From Bacteroidales bacterium (GTDB taxonomy: Bacteria; Bacteroidota; Bacteroidia; Bacteroidales; UBA932), in assembly GCA_017423025.1 (NCBI GenBank), contig JAFPGC010000034.1, forward strand, positions 1 to 37,755: DNA of 37,755 bases, written 5' to 3'. The position numbers and the translations under genes are program-made. Below the pieces are notes generated by a model, which had not been told where the DNA came from, made no database searches, and was given only the letters and a program-made list of their open reading frames with translations. This document shows, piece by piece, positions 16,176 to 23,595 of the stretch; positions within the stretch are counted from its first letter, which is position 1; every line of letters begins with the position of its first letter.

Positions 16176-18728
16176 GTGAGGCGCGTTCCAGCATATCTTC
16201 TTATCTTTTGCCTGTTGTTGTTTTCTTGCGTGAAGGAGCATCAGGAAGAGGGCTCCGGCATCATCCTCCGGGTTCAGTGCGACCAGACGGCAGCTGTCAC
16301 CCGTGCTGAGGTGTCCGGTGAGAAGGAAGGCATCAAGGAGTTGAAGGAGAATTACTTGAAAACGATAGATTTCTTCTTCTATAAAGGAGGATCCCCTCTG
16401 GCCAGTGACGAGGCCCTGTTGCACCGCCGTTATCAGTCCGGTAGCACCACCGGCTCGGCCGAGTTCCGTGTCCAGCTAACTTCCCAGGAAGTCCATGACC
16501 TTTTTCCCGAGAACGGGAGTAAAGTTACCGTTTTTGCCCTGGTGAATTATCCGGGCGACGAGACCTTCCCCGGGGGAACATCCCGTCAGGCTCTGGAGGC
16601 GCTTGCGGTTACTACGGATTTTGTATTGTCGGCCGGCGAATATGTCCAGCCCTGGTTCCTGATGAGCGGAACACAGGTGATTACCTGCAACGACGTTACC
16701 CATATCGTTACGGCTACGGGAGAGATCAGTCTCAAACGTTATGCCTGCAAGATGACGGTGGATGTGAAAGTGCTCCCGGAAGTACGGAAGAAAAAGGATG
16801 ACAGTTCGGAAGAGGTTTATGAGGTGTGGGAACCCATCCTGGAAGATTTGGCCGTTTATATGGACAATGCCGTAAAAACGGTGTCCTTGTCCGGAGAATA
16901 TGCATCTCCCGGGAATGATGACTATTTCTCCTATACCAAAAACAGGAGAAAGTATGTCAAGAAGAATGCGGACAACTCCTATTCTCCCATTTACGGGGTT
17001 GATGGGGAAACCGGTTACTATTACTCGGTGCCCATGTATATGTACCCCCAGCACTGGCATTTTGCCTCAGCTGAGGGAGGGGACCGGGAACCCTACTTGA
17101 AACTGGTTCTTCCCTGGGCCCGTAAGGCCGACGAAGAACACGGCATTGTGGGCACCTCCCGCCAGTTCTATTACAAGATTGTGCTTCCCAACAGCATTAC
17201 GGAAACGGACGATGAGGGATGGGATGGCAGTTTTGTAAGGAATTGCTGGTATCATATGAATATTGAGGTGGGCTACCTGGGGTCCGACAACGACGGCGCC
17301 AGCGTACCTGTGGACGGCTTTTGCTACTTGGTGGACTGGCAGGACAAGAATGTGGTTATCAAGAAGGCAACCATTGGTAAGGCCCGGTACCTGTCCGTAG
17401 ATAAGAACGAATATGAGTTGCAGGATGCCTCGCATACCCAGATTAACTACGTTTCAAGTCATGAGGTAGTGATTAAGCCAAATTCCCTTCGCGTTACGCG
17501 TCCATATTACGGGGATGCCGAAGAGGGCTATAATAAGGATCTGGGCGGTACCGTGAGGAAGGTGAATGAAGAAGACCCTGAGAAAGCATATTATCCCGTG
17601 GAGTCCAAATATTTGGATCTGACCTACAGAGACAACGCGTATTGGGAGAATCCTGCATGTCTGTCGTGGCTTACCCAGAACGATGTGGGGAGCTATTTCT
17701 CCTTCATCCACCAGTTGATAGACGATTATAAATCGGTGAAGTTCGACTATTCACCCTACCGGATTGCTTTCACCTTGGTTCACGAGGACAAGAAAGATGA
17801 TCCAAACGCAGATTATAGCCAGGATATAATAATTTGGCAGTATCCGGGTGTTTATATTGAGGCCCATCCCAATTCGGACACTACATTTGAATTTATACAG
17901 ATGATGGCTGATGGAAAAAGGTCGTACTGGTCGTCCGAAAACTGGGGATATGTTTTTGTGGACAATCAAAAACTTCACCGAAATGAAACGCCAGATGTTC
18001 AAGAGCATAACCTGAGTTGGTGGGCAAAATACTATAGGGAAAAGGGTTACACCTTTGAGAATGACGAGGATTTCCATTGGCGCGCAATCTGGTATACAGG
18101 CGGTAGCCGGGATATCTTTAATATCAACGTGACGGTGATTCCGCAGGGAACCGATTTTATCATCGGTGACCCGCGCGCGGACGAGATAGATAATTTGAAG
18201 GTTCTCCCCAAGACTTTCCACTCGGCTGAAGCGCTATATTATGACAAAAGCAGTGAGCGTCCCCTACGGTATTATTATCCTACCGAAAGCTCCAGTCGTA
18301 CGGAGGATATGCTGGCTCCCAGTTACCGGATTGCTTCCAAGTGCGGCGGCGTAGAGTTTGGAGGTGTTACTATGGAGCAGGCGCTTTACCGCTGCGCCAC
18401 GTATCAGGAAGACGGTTTTCCGGCCGGGCGCTGGCGGCTTCCCACCAAGGGTGAAATCAAATTTATTGCTATGCTGTCGGCTAACAAAGCCTTTACTTTT
18501 CTGTTTTCCCTCAATGGAGAGTATTGGTCGGCCAACGGTGCTATCAGAGTATCTTCGGGAAAAGTAGAGGACTCTGCCAGCACCAAGGCTCTACCCCGCT
18601 GCGTTTACGACAGTTGGTATTGGGATGACATAGATACAAAGCGGCAAAAGGAACAGAAAAATAGGACGTTTGATGAGTTTTTGCTTGAGCAGCGAAAATC
18701 TTTTGTATGGGGGGATGAGCCTAGATAA
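16176..18728 (+). CDS. Large fimbrial lipoprotein with lectin-like (FISUMP/DUF1566-like) C-terminus, GTG start
   Basis: 850 residues. The only start giving the lipoprotein signal (MRRVPAYLLIFCLLLFSC, Cys18) is GTG at 16176, two bases after the previous stop; no in-frame ATG precedes it. The N-terminal two-thirds is a beta-rich fimbrillin-like region (DFFFYKGGSPLASDEALLHR, SRQFYYKIVLPNS, CWYHMNIEVGYLG). At about 705-815 lies a module with the motifs ALYRCATYQEDG, GRWRLPTKGEI and LNGEYWSANG. This pattern belongs to FISUMP/DUF1566-type domains, related to C-type-lectin/sulfatase-modifying folds. Such a module at the end of a fimbrial protein suggests ligand binding at the tip. That role is inferred from the domain and from position near the operon end. 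The GTG start may lower expression, as suits a tip protein. Confidence 0.7.
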   Translation: MRRVPAYLLIFCLLLFSCVKEHQEEGSGIILRVQCDQTAAVTRAEVSGEKEGIKELKENYLKTIDFFFYKGGSPLASDEALLHRRYQSGSTTGSAEFRVQLTSQEVHDLFPENGSKVTVFALVNYPGDETFPGGTSRQALEALAVTTDFVLSAGEYVQPWFLMSGTQVITCNDVTHIVTATGEISLKRYACKMTVDVKVLPEVRKKKDDSSEEVYEVWEPILEDLAVYMDNAVKTVSLSGEYASPGNDDYFSYTKNRRKYVKKNADNSYSPIYGVDGETGYYYSVPMYMYPQHWHFASAEGGDREPYLKLVLPWARKADEEHGIVGTSRQFYYKIVLPNSITETDDEGWDGSFVRNCWYHMNIEVGYLGSDNDGASVPVDGFCYLVDWQDKNVVIKKATIGKARYLSVDKNEYELQDASHTQINYVSSHEVVIKPNSLRVTRPYYGDAEEGYNKDLGGTVRKVNEEDPEKAYYPVESKYLDLTYRDNAYWENPACLSWLTQNDVGSYFSFIHQLIDDYKSVKFDYSPYRIAFTLVHEDKKDDPNADYSQDIIIWQYPGVYIEAHPNSDTTFEFIQMMADGKRSYWSSENWGYVFVDNQKLHRNETPDVQEHNLSWWAKYYREKGYTFENDEDFHWRAIWYTGGSRDIFNINVTVIPQGTDFIIGDPRADEIDNLKVLPKTFHSAEALYYDKSSERPLRYYYPTESSSRTEDMLAPSYRIASKCGGVEFGGVTMEQALYRCATYQEDGFPAGRWRLPTKGEIKFIAMLSANKAFTFLFSLNGEYWSANGAIRVSSGKVEDSASTKALPRCVYDSWYWDDIDTKRQKEQKNRTFDEFLLEQRKSFVWGDEPR

Positions 18729-21700
18729 TGAGAAAGTGGTTATTCATATGGATGGTCCTGGTGGGCCTTGTATCTTGCTCCCGTGAACAGGACGCGGAGC
18801 GGGAAGATGATGCCTCTCTGGAGGGAAAGATGGTGACGGTCACGTTCTCCGTAACGGCCGACTGTATGGAAGCGCCTACCAAGGCGCTGGACGAGACGGC
18901 TGAACTGCACAACCTCTATCTGGCGGTATTCGGGCGCTCCGGCTACCTGAAGCAGTATGTTCAGGCACAAAATCTTACTTGTAAAGACGAAAATGGGGAT
19001 AAAATGTACCAAGAATACGATGATTGGCAAGGAGAGACAAAGACAGGAGTCAAATACACTTTCACGGCTCAGTTGGCTTTGTCCGAGAACCCCCGCATCA
19101 TCCATTTCATCGGGAATGCCCCAAGTTCTATTTCCTATGATAATTGTGAGGTGGTTCTTCCAGCCCTTATGTCGGAAAACCCCGGAGACTGCTCCTTCTG
19201 GCAAATGATAGAGGTGCCTCATATCCGTGCCAAGAAATATAAGGGGTCTGTCAAAACAGATGGCAAAGGTAACAAACTGGTTCCGGGTGACTATATTGAT
19301 ATAGACGGCAATAAAATCACCAGTGGAACGGGGTATATTCCGGAGGACGACACGAAAGTTCTTTTAAATGAGATCCCCCTCATCCGTAACTGGTCCAAGA
19401 TAGTGGTGGAAAAGGACACGGATCCAGGTGATCCTGACTACCCGGAAGAACAGGATAGGGAAAACGACTGCTACTTTGACCCCATCAGCTATGCCGTAGT
19501 GAATGCACCTACCCGCGGTACGCTGGTCCCGCATTGTGCCAACACCGGCTTTGTTCAGGATTATCAAAAGAAGTCTCACGATGAGTTGCTGAGAGAGGGC
19601 TATACGGGTAATATGCCGGATCTCAGTGTCTTTGACTCTGACCTTTCCAATATTCCCGGCGAGGAGTTGTTCGAGAATCCCAAACTCCCTGCAGCCAAAG
19701 GGAAAGTGGCTGATGCTTCAGATCCCAACGCGGGCGTATATCTTTACGAACGTGCTATACCCACGGATAAGATACCGGCTACTTATGTCATTGTATATGG
19801 ATACTATAGGGCGGTGGACAATCCGGATGACAGAGATCCCGCCAATAATGCATACTGCTATTACAAGATTGATTTGATGTCCAAAGCAGATGACGATGCT
19901 TCGCCTCAGTATTACCCGATTTTCCGCAATTTCAAGTATCAGATTCTAATCCAAAAGATCCGCTCCAAGGGCCATCCCACCCCCCGCGCCGCCGCAACCG
20001 CCGTGGGTAGTGGTGATGTCTCGGCCGATATCAATGCACGCCATTTGTCTGATATTTCCGACGGGGTGGGCCGTTTGATGATTACCCCTTGGATGGCGCA
20101 TACTTTTGTGGAAGCGCGTACTGAAGAAGATGAGGCTAAAGGGCCTATTCTCTTTGCGGCGTTTATGAAAGATGTGCACAAGGAAGAATATGATGATGGA
20201 ACGGTCAAGGTGAGGGCTCTGGATATGGCCAAGGGAGTTGACCCTGTTATTGAGACTCTTTCTATTGATTCTACGCCAAACGCTGAAGGCTGGCGGGCTA
20301 TTCATTTTACAACATATCCCAAGAGCGATCGCACCCGAAGCCAGACCATCCGTGTGACAGGATCCCATGCATCCGGCAGTCTGTACCGGGATATTGTAAT
20401 TACCTTGATGCCCTATCAGACCATGTCCCTGAGCTGCCCGTCCCGGGTTCTGGCACTGAAGGGAGAGGAAGTGACCCTGTCCATCAAGATTCCGGACGGG
20501 CTTTCGGAGAGTATGTTCCCGCTGGACTTTACCATTGAACCGGAGGATATGACCCTTACCCCAGACAACTCGGGAGCAGAATCCCTACCGGTGGGTTGGG
20601 GAACGTCCATATCCAAGAATGACGGCTACAAAGGAAAGCAGTCATTCCATTATACACGCACCCTCACCTGGGCAGAATACAGTGATTATACAACCATGCC
20701 CCGTGAAGTGGATGAGAATGGAAAGTATTGGAGAACGTTTTATGCTCACTTCTGCACCAACCGGGATTTTAGCGAGACCACCCTTTGGGTGTATAACGAT
20801 TACTTTGGAGAACCGACGAGCATCGCTTTTACCAACTATGAGTTGGCCGAATTCCGGAATCTGTACTTTACGTCTCCGGTGATTGTTCCCGACGTCGGTG
20901 AGAATCCTATGCCAGCTACGGCTACTTTCTATGTCACTGAGCTGCCGGAAGGAGGATTTCCCCAGATTCATCTTACTCCTATTGGGGTGACGGATATTAA
21001 AGTTGATGGAGCATCCGAATCCAATCAACCTGTGTGGAACGAAACAGAAGGTTATTTCACTTATACACCCACATCCAGAACAGTAAATCTGAGTATGTTG
21101 GTAAACGGCACCACTTCGGATGTGCAAGTCACTCTTGAGGCAGAAGGTTATGAATCCAACGTTATCCGTCCTTATCGCTTCTCCGATGCCGGTTTGCGTG
21201 TGGGTGCGCGTTATGGTACTGATTCCAATCTCAGAAAAACGTTTTCTGGAGTGATAAGCGGCTATACTGATGAGGAAAGCGGTATCTGGGACAATTTTGT
21301 GACAAGCAAAGATGAGAAAGTGGTCTTCGCTTATCTTGACGATCCTGCCAAACCCAATGTTCCTGTGACGCTAGTCTTAAAAGGCCTGGTGACGGATTCC
21401 GGTAACAAAACCACCTATTCATTTAGTCCCACCGGTCCTACGGGTACTAATTCCGTAGAGAACTATCACGAGATTCTTCTCAAGGCATCTGCGGGGACAA
21501 CTCCTGTTTCCTTCACGCTTACCGCTGAGGGTTATTTGCAGGAAAAGCATATCTATCCACGCTATACCGGTACCGTCAAGGGGGTACTTGTTGGGCGAAA
21601 TCAGAATGAGAAGGTGTTTAGACCCAATAACGATTATGGTTTTTCCACTACGAATCCTAAATTCACAATTAAGAATAGTTGGAACGTTAGTTTCAATAAG

Positions 21701-22099
21701 ATTTACACCTTGAACAGTAATGGTGTTATCCTTAATGGAGGTGAAGAAGAACCCTTTGTTATAACCGTGGAGTCTGTGGAGGAGAATTATAATATCTCTC
21801 TCATAAGAATTGAGACTGCTCCTGTTGCCACTTCTTGGGTCTGGAAAGACGACAGCGGACATATCAATGCCACGGTCAAAGCCAAGACATCTGCCGAAGG
21901 GGCTGAATTCAAAGAAATTCCTAATAGTTTCTGTATTGCTCAGGGTGATAAAGAGTATTTTTACGCCACCATTCCTAACCCCACATCTGGCAATCCGGGC
22001 CCGGTTCAGGTCCAGATAACGCTAACTGTTCCTCAGGGGCAGCAAATATGCTTCTGCGGTATGGCCTTACGATCCTTTAATGGAACATTCCAGAATTAG
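18728..22099 (+). CDS. DUF4906-type large fimbrial lipoprotein, putative tip adhesin
   Basis: 1123 residues, the largest and last gene of the operon; lipoprotein signal with Cys17 (VLVGLVSC). Near residues 390-460 it has the block YYPIFRNFKYQILIQKI, then SGDVSADINARHLSDISDGV and a MITPWMAHTF strand, which I associate with DUF4906 proteins of Bacteroidales fimbrial loci. The C-terminal half is a series of beta-sandwich-like segments (LKGEEVTLSIKIPDG; GTSIAFTNYEL-like strands; PVTLVLKGLVTDSG), consistent with stacked Ig-like or BACON-like domains. By size and place at the end of the operon it is the best candidate for the tip adhesin. The start overlaps the previous stop by one base (TAATG). 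The DUF4906 label is from memory; the adhesin role is inference. Confidence 0.7.
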   Translation: MRKWLFIWMVLVGLVSCSREQDAEREDDASLEGKMVTVTFSVTADCMEAPTKALDETAELHNLYLAVFGRSGYLKQYVQAQNLTCKDENGDKMYQEYDDWQGETKTGVKYTFTAQLALSENPRIIHFIGNAPSSISYDNCEVVLPALMSENPGDCSFWQMIEVPHIRAKKYKGSVKTDGKGNKLVPGDYIDIDGNKITSGTGYIPEDDTKVLLNEIPLIRNWSKIVVEKDTDPGDPDYPEEQDRENDCYFDPISYAVVNAPTRGTLVPHCANTGFVQDYQKKSHDELLREGYTGNMPDLSVFDSDLSNIPGEELFENPKLPAAKGKVADASDPNAGVYLYERAIPTDKIPATYVIVYGYYRAVDNPDDRDPANNAYCYYKIDLMSKADDDASPQYYPIFRNFKYQILIQKIRSKGHPTPRAAATAVGSGDVSADINARHLSDISDGVGRLMITPWMAHTFVEARTEEDEAKGPILFAAFMKDVHKEEYDDGTVKVRALDMAKGVDPVIETLSIDSTPNAEGWRAIHFTTYPKSDRTRSQTIRVTGSHASGSLYRDIVITLMPYQTMSLSCPSRVLALKGEEVTLSIKIPDGLSESMFPLDFTIEPEDMTLTPDNSGAESLPVGWGTSISKNDGYKGKQSFHYTRTLTWAEYSDYTTMPREVDENGKYWRTFYAHFCTNRDFSETTLWVYNDYFGEPTSIAFTNYELAEFRNLYFTSPVIVPDVGENPMPATATFYVTELPEGGFPQIHLTPIGVTDIKVDGASESNQPVWNETEGYFTYTPTSRTVNLSMLVNGTTSDVQVTLEAEGYESNVIRPYRFSDAGLRVGARYGTDSNLRKTFSGVISGYTDEESGIWDNFVTSKDEKVVFAYLDDPAKPNVPVTLVLKGLVTDSGNKTTYSFSPTGPTGTNSVENYHEILLKASAGTTPVSFTLTAEGYLQEKHIYPRYTGTVKGVLVGRNQNEKVFRPNNDYGFSTTNPKFTIKNSWNVSFNKIYTLNSNGVILNGGEEEPFVITVESVEENYNISLIRIETAPVATSWVWKDDSGHINATVKAKTSAEGAEFKEIPNSFCIAQGDKEYFYATIPNPTSGNPGPVQVQITLTVPQGQQICFCGMALRSFNGTFQN

Positions 22100-22155
22100 C
22101 ATCGCTCCTGCATCGCTGTAGGCTCGCTGCACTCTCACATCATTCTCTCATCTCT

Positions 22156-22317
22156 CGCTCTAACCGTACTCTATACTCAAAGAGTAAGGCTAGAGTGTGG
22201 CATATGCCTGCCTGCTGCATAGGAGTAGGCAGGTCGTTATGCCCTCCGTTCTCCAGTATATATCCAGTACTTGTCCAGTAAATGACTGGACATATAGTGC
22301 AAAACTACTGCACTTTT
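22156..22317 (+). other. Structured non-coding region after the fimbrial operon (four hairpins)
   Basis: The 332-base gap between the fimbrial operon and the antitoxin gene has no convincing ORF. It holds (1) an interrupted stem, CTCTA..TACTCT with AGAGTA..TAGAG, at 22156-22197; (2) CCTGCCT/AGGCAGG at 22207-22233; (3) GTCCAGT/ACTGGAC at 22273-22291; (4) AGTGCA/TGCACT at 22296-22314 followed by TTTT, the best terminator candidate. The stretch at 22112-22160 is pyrimidine-rich. It may end the long fimbrial transcript, encode a small RNA, or be the remnant of an insertion. Confidence 0.5.
22252..22291. repeat. Three TCCAGTA repeats at exact 11-bp spacing plus an inverted copy
   Basis: TCCAGTA begins at 22252, 22263 and 22274, and an inverted ACTGGA lies at 22285-22290, again 11 bases further on. 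The copies therefore lie on one face of the helix, about 120-155 bases upstream of the toxin-antitoxin promoter. Such phased iteration suggests a cooperative protein-binding site. No binding protein is known. Confidence 0.55.
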
Positions 22318-22383
22318 ACTGAATAAGAACTATACCATCTCCCTTTGAAAGAGCTTATTCCTCCTTGAGTAGTATGACCCCAC

Positions 22384-22415
22384 TTTGTATTTCACAGATT
22401 TTGTTCGTATTTTTG
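22384..22415 (+). promoter_or_regulatory. Promoter of the toxin-antitoxin-like operon
   Basis: TTTG (22384-22387), 20 bases, then TATTTTTG (22408-22415), matching both Bacteroidota elements. Transcription should start only about ten bases before the ATG at 22432, so the mRNA leader is very short. Confidence 0.7.
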
Positions 22416-22430
22416 TACAAAATATTGTAC
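22415..22430. promoter_or_regulatory. Palindromic operator before the antitoxin gene
   Basis: GTACAAAATATTGTAC pairs GTACAA with TTGTAC around a 4-base centre. It overlaps the last base of the -7 box and the expected transcription start and ends one base before the ATG. Phd/YefM antitoxins usually repress their own operon through such palindromes. Confidence 0.6.
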
Positions 22431-22431
22431 C

Positions 22432-22686
22432 ATGCAAGTAACATCCATTTCGGCCTTCAGGGCCAACATCAAGCAGTACTATGACAATGTCCTCCTCACG
22501 GAGGAGCCTCTTATCATTACCAAAGGAGATACGGGAGCCGTGCTCATTCCCCTTAAGGAATACAATGCCATGCAGCGCAGTCTGGAGAACCTGAGGAACC
22601 AGCCTCTGCTGAAGGATATCCGTGAGGCCACCCTGCAGATGGCGGCAGGTCAGCTCATCGAAGTAACGGACATTGACGCCCTATGA
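22432..22686 (+). CDS. Phd/YefM-family antitoxin
   Basis: 84 residues, the normal length. The N-terminal part (SISAFRANIKQYYDNVLLTEEPLIITK, then GAVLIPLKEYNAMQRSLENL) is the Phd/YefM DNA-binding fold, with the typical strand-turn-strand ITKGDTGAVLIPL. The C-terminal tail (about 60-84) would wrap the toxin. It acts in the cytoplasm as a toxin neutraliser and autorepressor. The palindrome directly before the ATG fits autoregulation. The stop overlaps the toxin ATG by four bases (ATGA), the standard antitoxin-first arrangement that ties synthesis of the two proteins together. Confidence 0.9.
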   Translation: MQVTSISAFRANIKQYYDNVLLTEEPLIITKGDTGAVLIPLKEYNAMQRSLENLRNQPLLKDIREATLQMAAGQLIEVTDIDAL

Positions 22687-23426
22687 AACTGTACCTGAGC
22701 CCCAAGGCCCAATACCAGTACCAGTGTCTGAAGGGTCGCAGTGTCCAGTACGCCGAGCAGGTAAAAACCATCTTACTGGACATCAAGGAGCATCCTGCAG
22801 AGGGCTTGGGCACGCCTGAGGCCGTCGATTTTTCCCTTGCCGGGTACTGGGAGCGCCGCTTCAACGGAAGCGGCATGGTTACCTATTATTATGAGGGTGA
22901 CTATGTGGTCATTATCAGCGTCGGCAACGAACTCCTGCCTTCCCACGAAGAGTTGCCCCTGAAGTTGCAGGAAATGTCCAAGCAGGATTATGCCCAGGTT
23001 ATCAGGCAAATGGAGGCCAACCGGGGACATGGAGATGACCCTAAGGTAGGAATCTTCTGGTACAACGTGGCCTGGAAGGAGCTGTTTGGCGTGGTTTCCC
23101 ATCCCGTCCGGGATTATTCCAAGGCCAATGCATCCGATGGGCGCATCACCTGTTCGGAAATGCATGAAGATGTCTGGCGTAAGGAATACAACAGGCAAAA
23201 GCACCACGGAGACGGCAAGGGGCCCTTCATAGGCGCTTATGAGAACAAGCCTCGAGGGCGGGTATTCTATAATATGGAAGAGGGCCGATTTATAGTGGCC
23301 GTCGGCAAATGGCTGGAGGAAAATCCCGAAGCCCGGCAGCTCATTCTGGATGAATTTGACCTTCCTGCCGATAAAACCACTTTCGAGTATGCCATCCACT
23401 GGGACATCGGCCACTGCTGGCGCTAA
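22683..23426 (+). CDS. YoeB-fold protein with degenerate active site fused to an extra C-terminal domain
   Basis: 247 residues, three times the length of YoeB. Residues 1-84 align with E. coli YoeB without gaps: shared residues include MKL at the start, Pro38, Gly41, Gly43, Pro45, Glu46, Leu52, Gly54, Trp56, Arg58-Arg59 and Tyr68. Of the YoeB catalytic set, Glu46 is kept, but Arg65 is Met, His83 is Glu and Tyr84 is Leu, so mRNA cleavage by this domain is doubtful. Residues about 121-247 form a second domain: KVGIFWYN start, EDVWRKEY, ENKPRGRVFYN (187-197), GRFIVAVGKWL, and an ending with His239, His244 and Cys245. It resembles small stand-alone proteins found widely in bacteria with the PRGRVxYN motif, whose function I do not know. 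The antitoxin pairing suggests a toxin whose activity may have moved to the C-terminal domain. Confidence 0.8.
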   Translation: MKLYLSPKAQYQYQCLKGRSVQYAEQVKTILLDIKEHPAEGLGTPEAVDFSLAGYWERRFNGSGMVTYYYEGDYVVIISVGNELLPSHEELPLKLQEMSKQDYAQVIRQMEANRGHGDDPKVGIFWYNVAWKELFGVVSHPVRDYSKANASDGRITCSEMHEDVWRKEYNRQKHHGDGKGPFIGAYENKPRGRVFYNMEEGRFIVAVGKWLEENPEARQLILDEFDLPADKTTFEYAIHWDIGHCWR

Positions 23427-23470
23427 TTGATTCTCTCTGTCCTTTCCGTCTGGGTATTAGTTCTTTATCG

Positions 23471-23498
23471 GCCTCCATATGGGAGGCTGATTCTTTTT
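23471..23498 (+). terminator. Terminator of the toxin-antitoxin operon
   Basis: Stem GCCTCC/GGAGGC with loop ATATG, then TGA and TTCTTTTT. It lies 45 bases after the toxin stop. Confidence 0.75.
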
Positions 23499-23550
23499 AT
23501 ACTATTCTGTATCAGGCTTTTACCGGTCAGATTTATTGAGGCCTTTTTAA

Positions 23551-23581
23551 TTGGAAAGCGGAGGGCTATTCCTTAAGTTTG
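23551..23581 (+). promoter_or_regulatory. Putative promoter of the repeat lipoprotein gene
   Basis: TTG (23551-23553), 20 bases, then TAAGTTTG (23574-23581), ending 14 bases before the ATG at 23596. The in-frame TTG at 23551 is part of this promoter, which argues against its use as a start codon. Confidence 0.5.
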
Positions 23582-23595
23582 CGGAAAAAAGAATT

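Noticed and set aside
23551-23595. TTG start giving a longer repeat lipoprotein
   Set aside because: It lies in the putative -33 element and would put a polar stretch before the lipoprotein signal.
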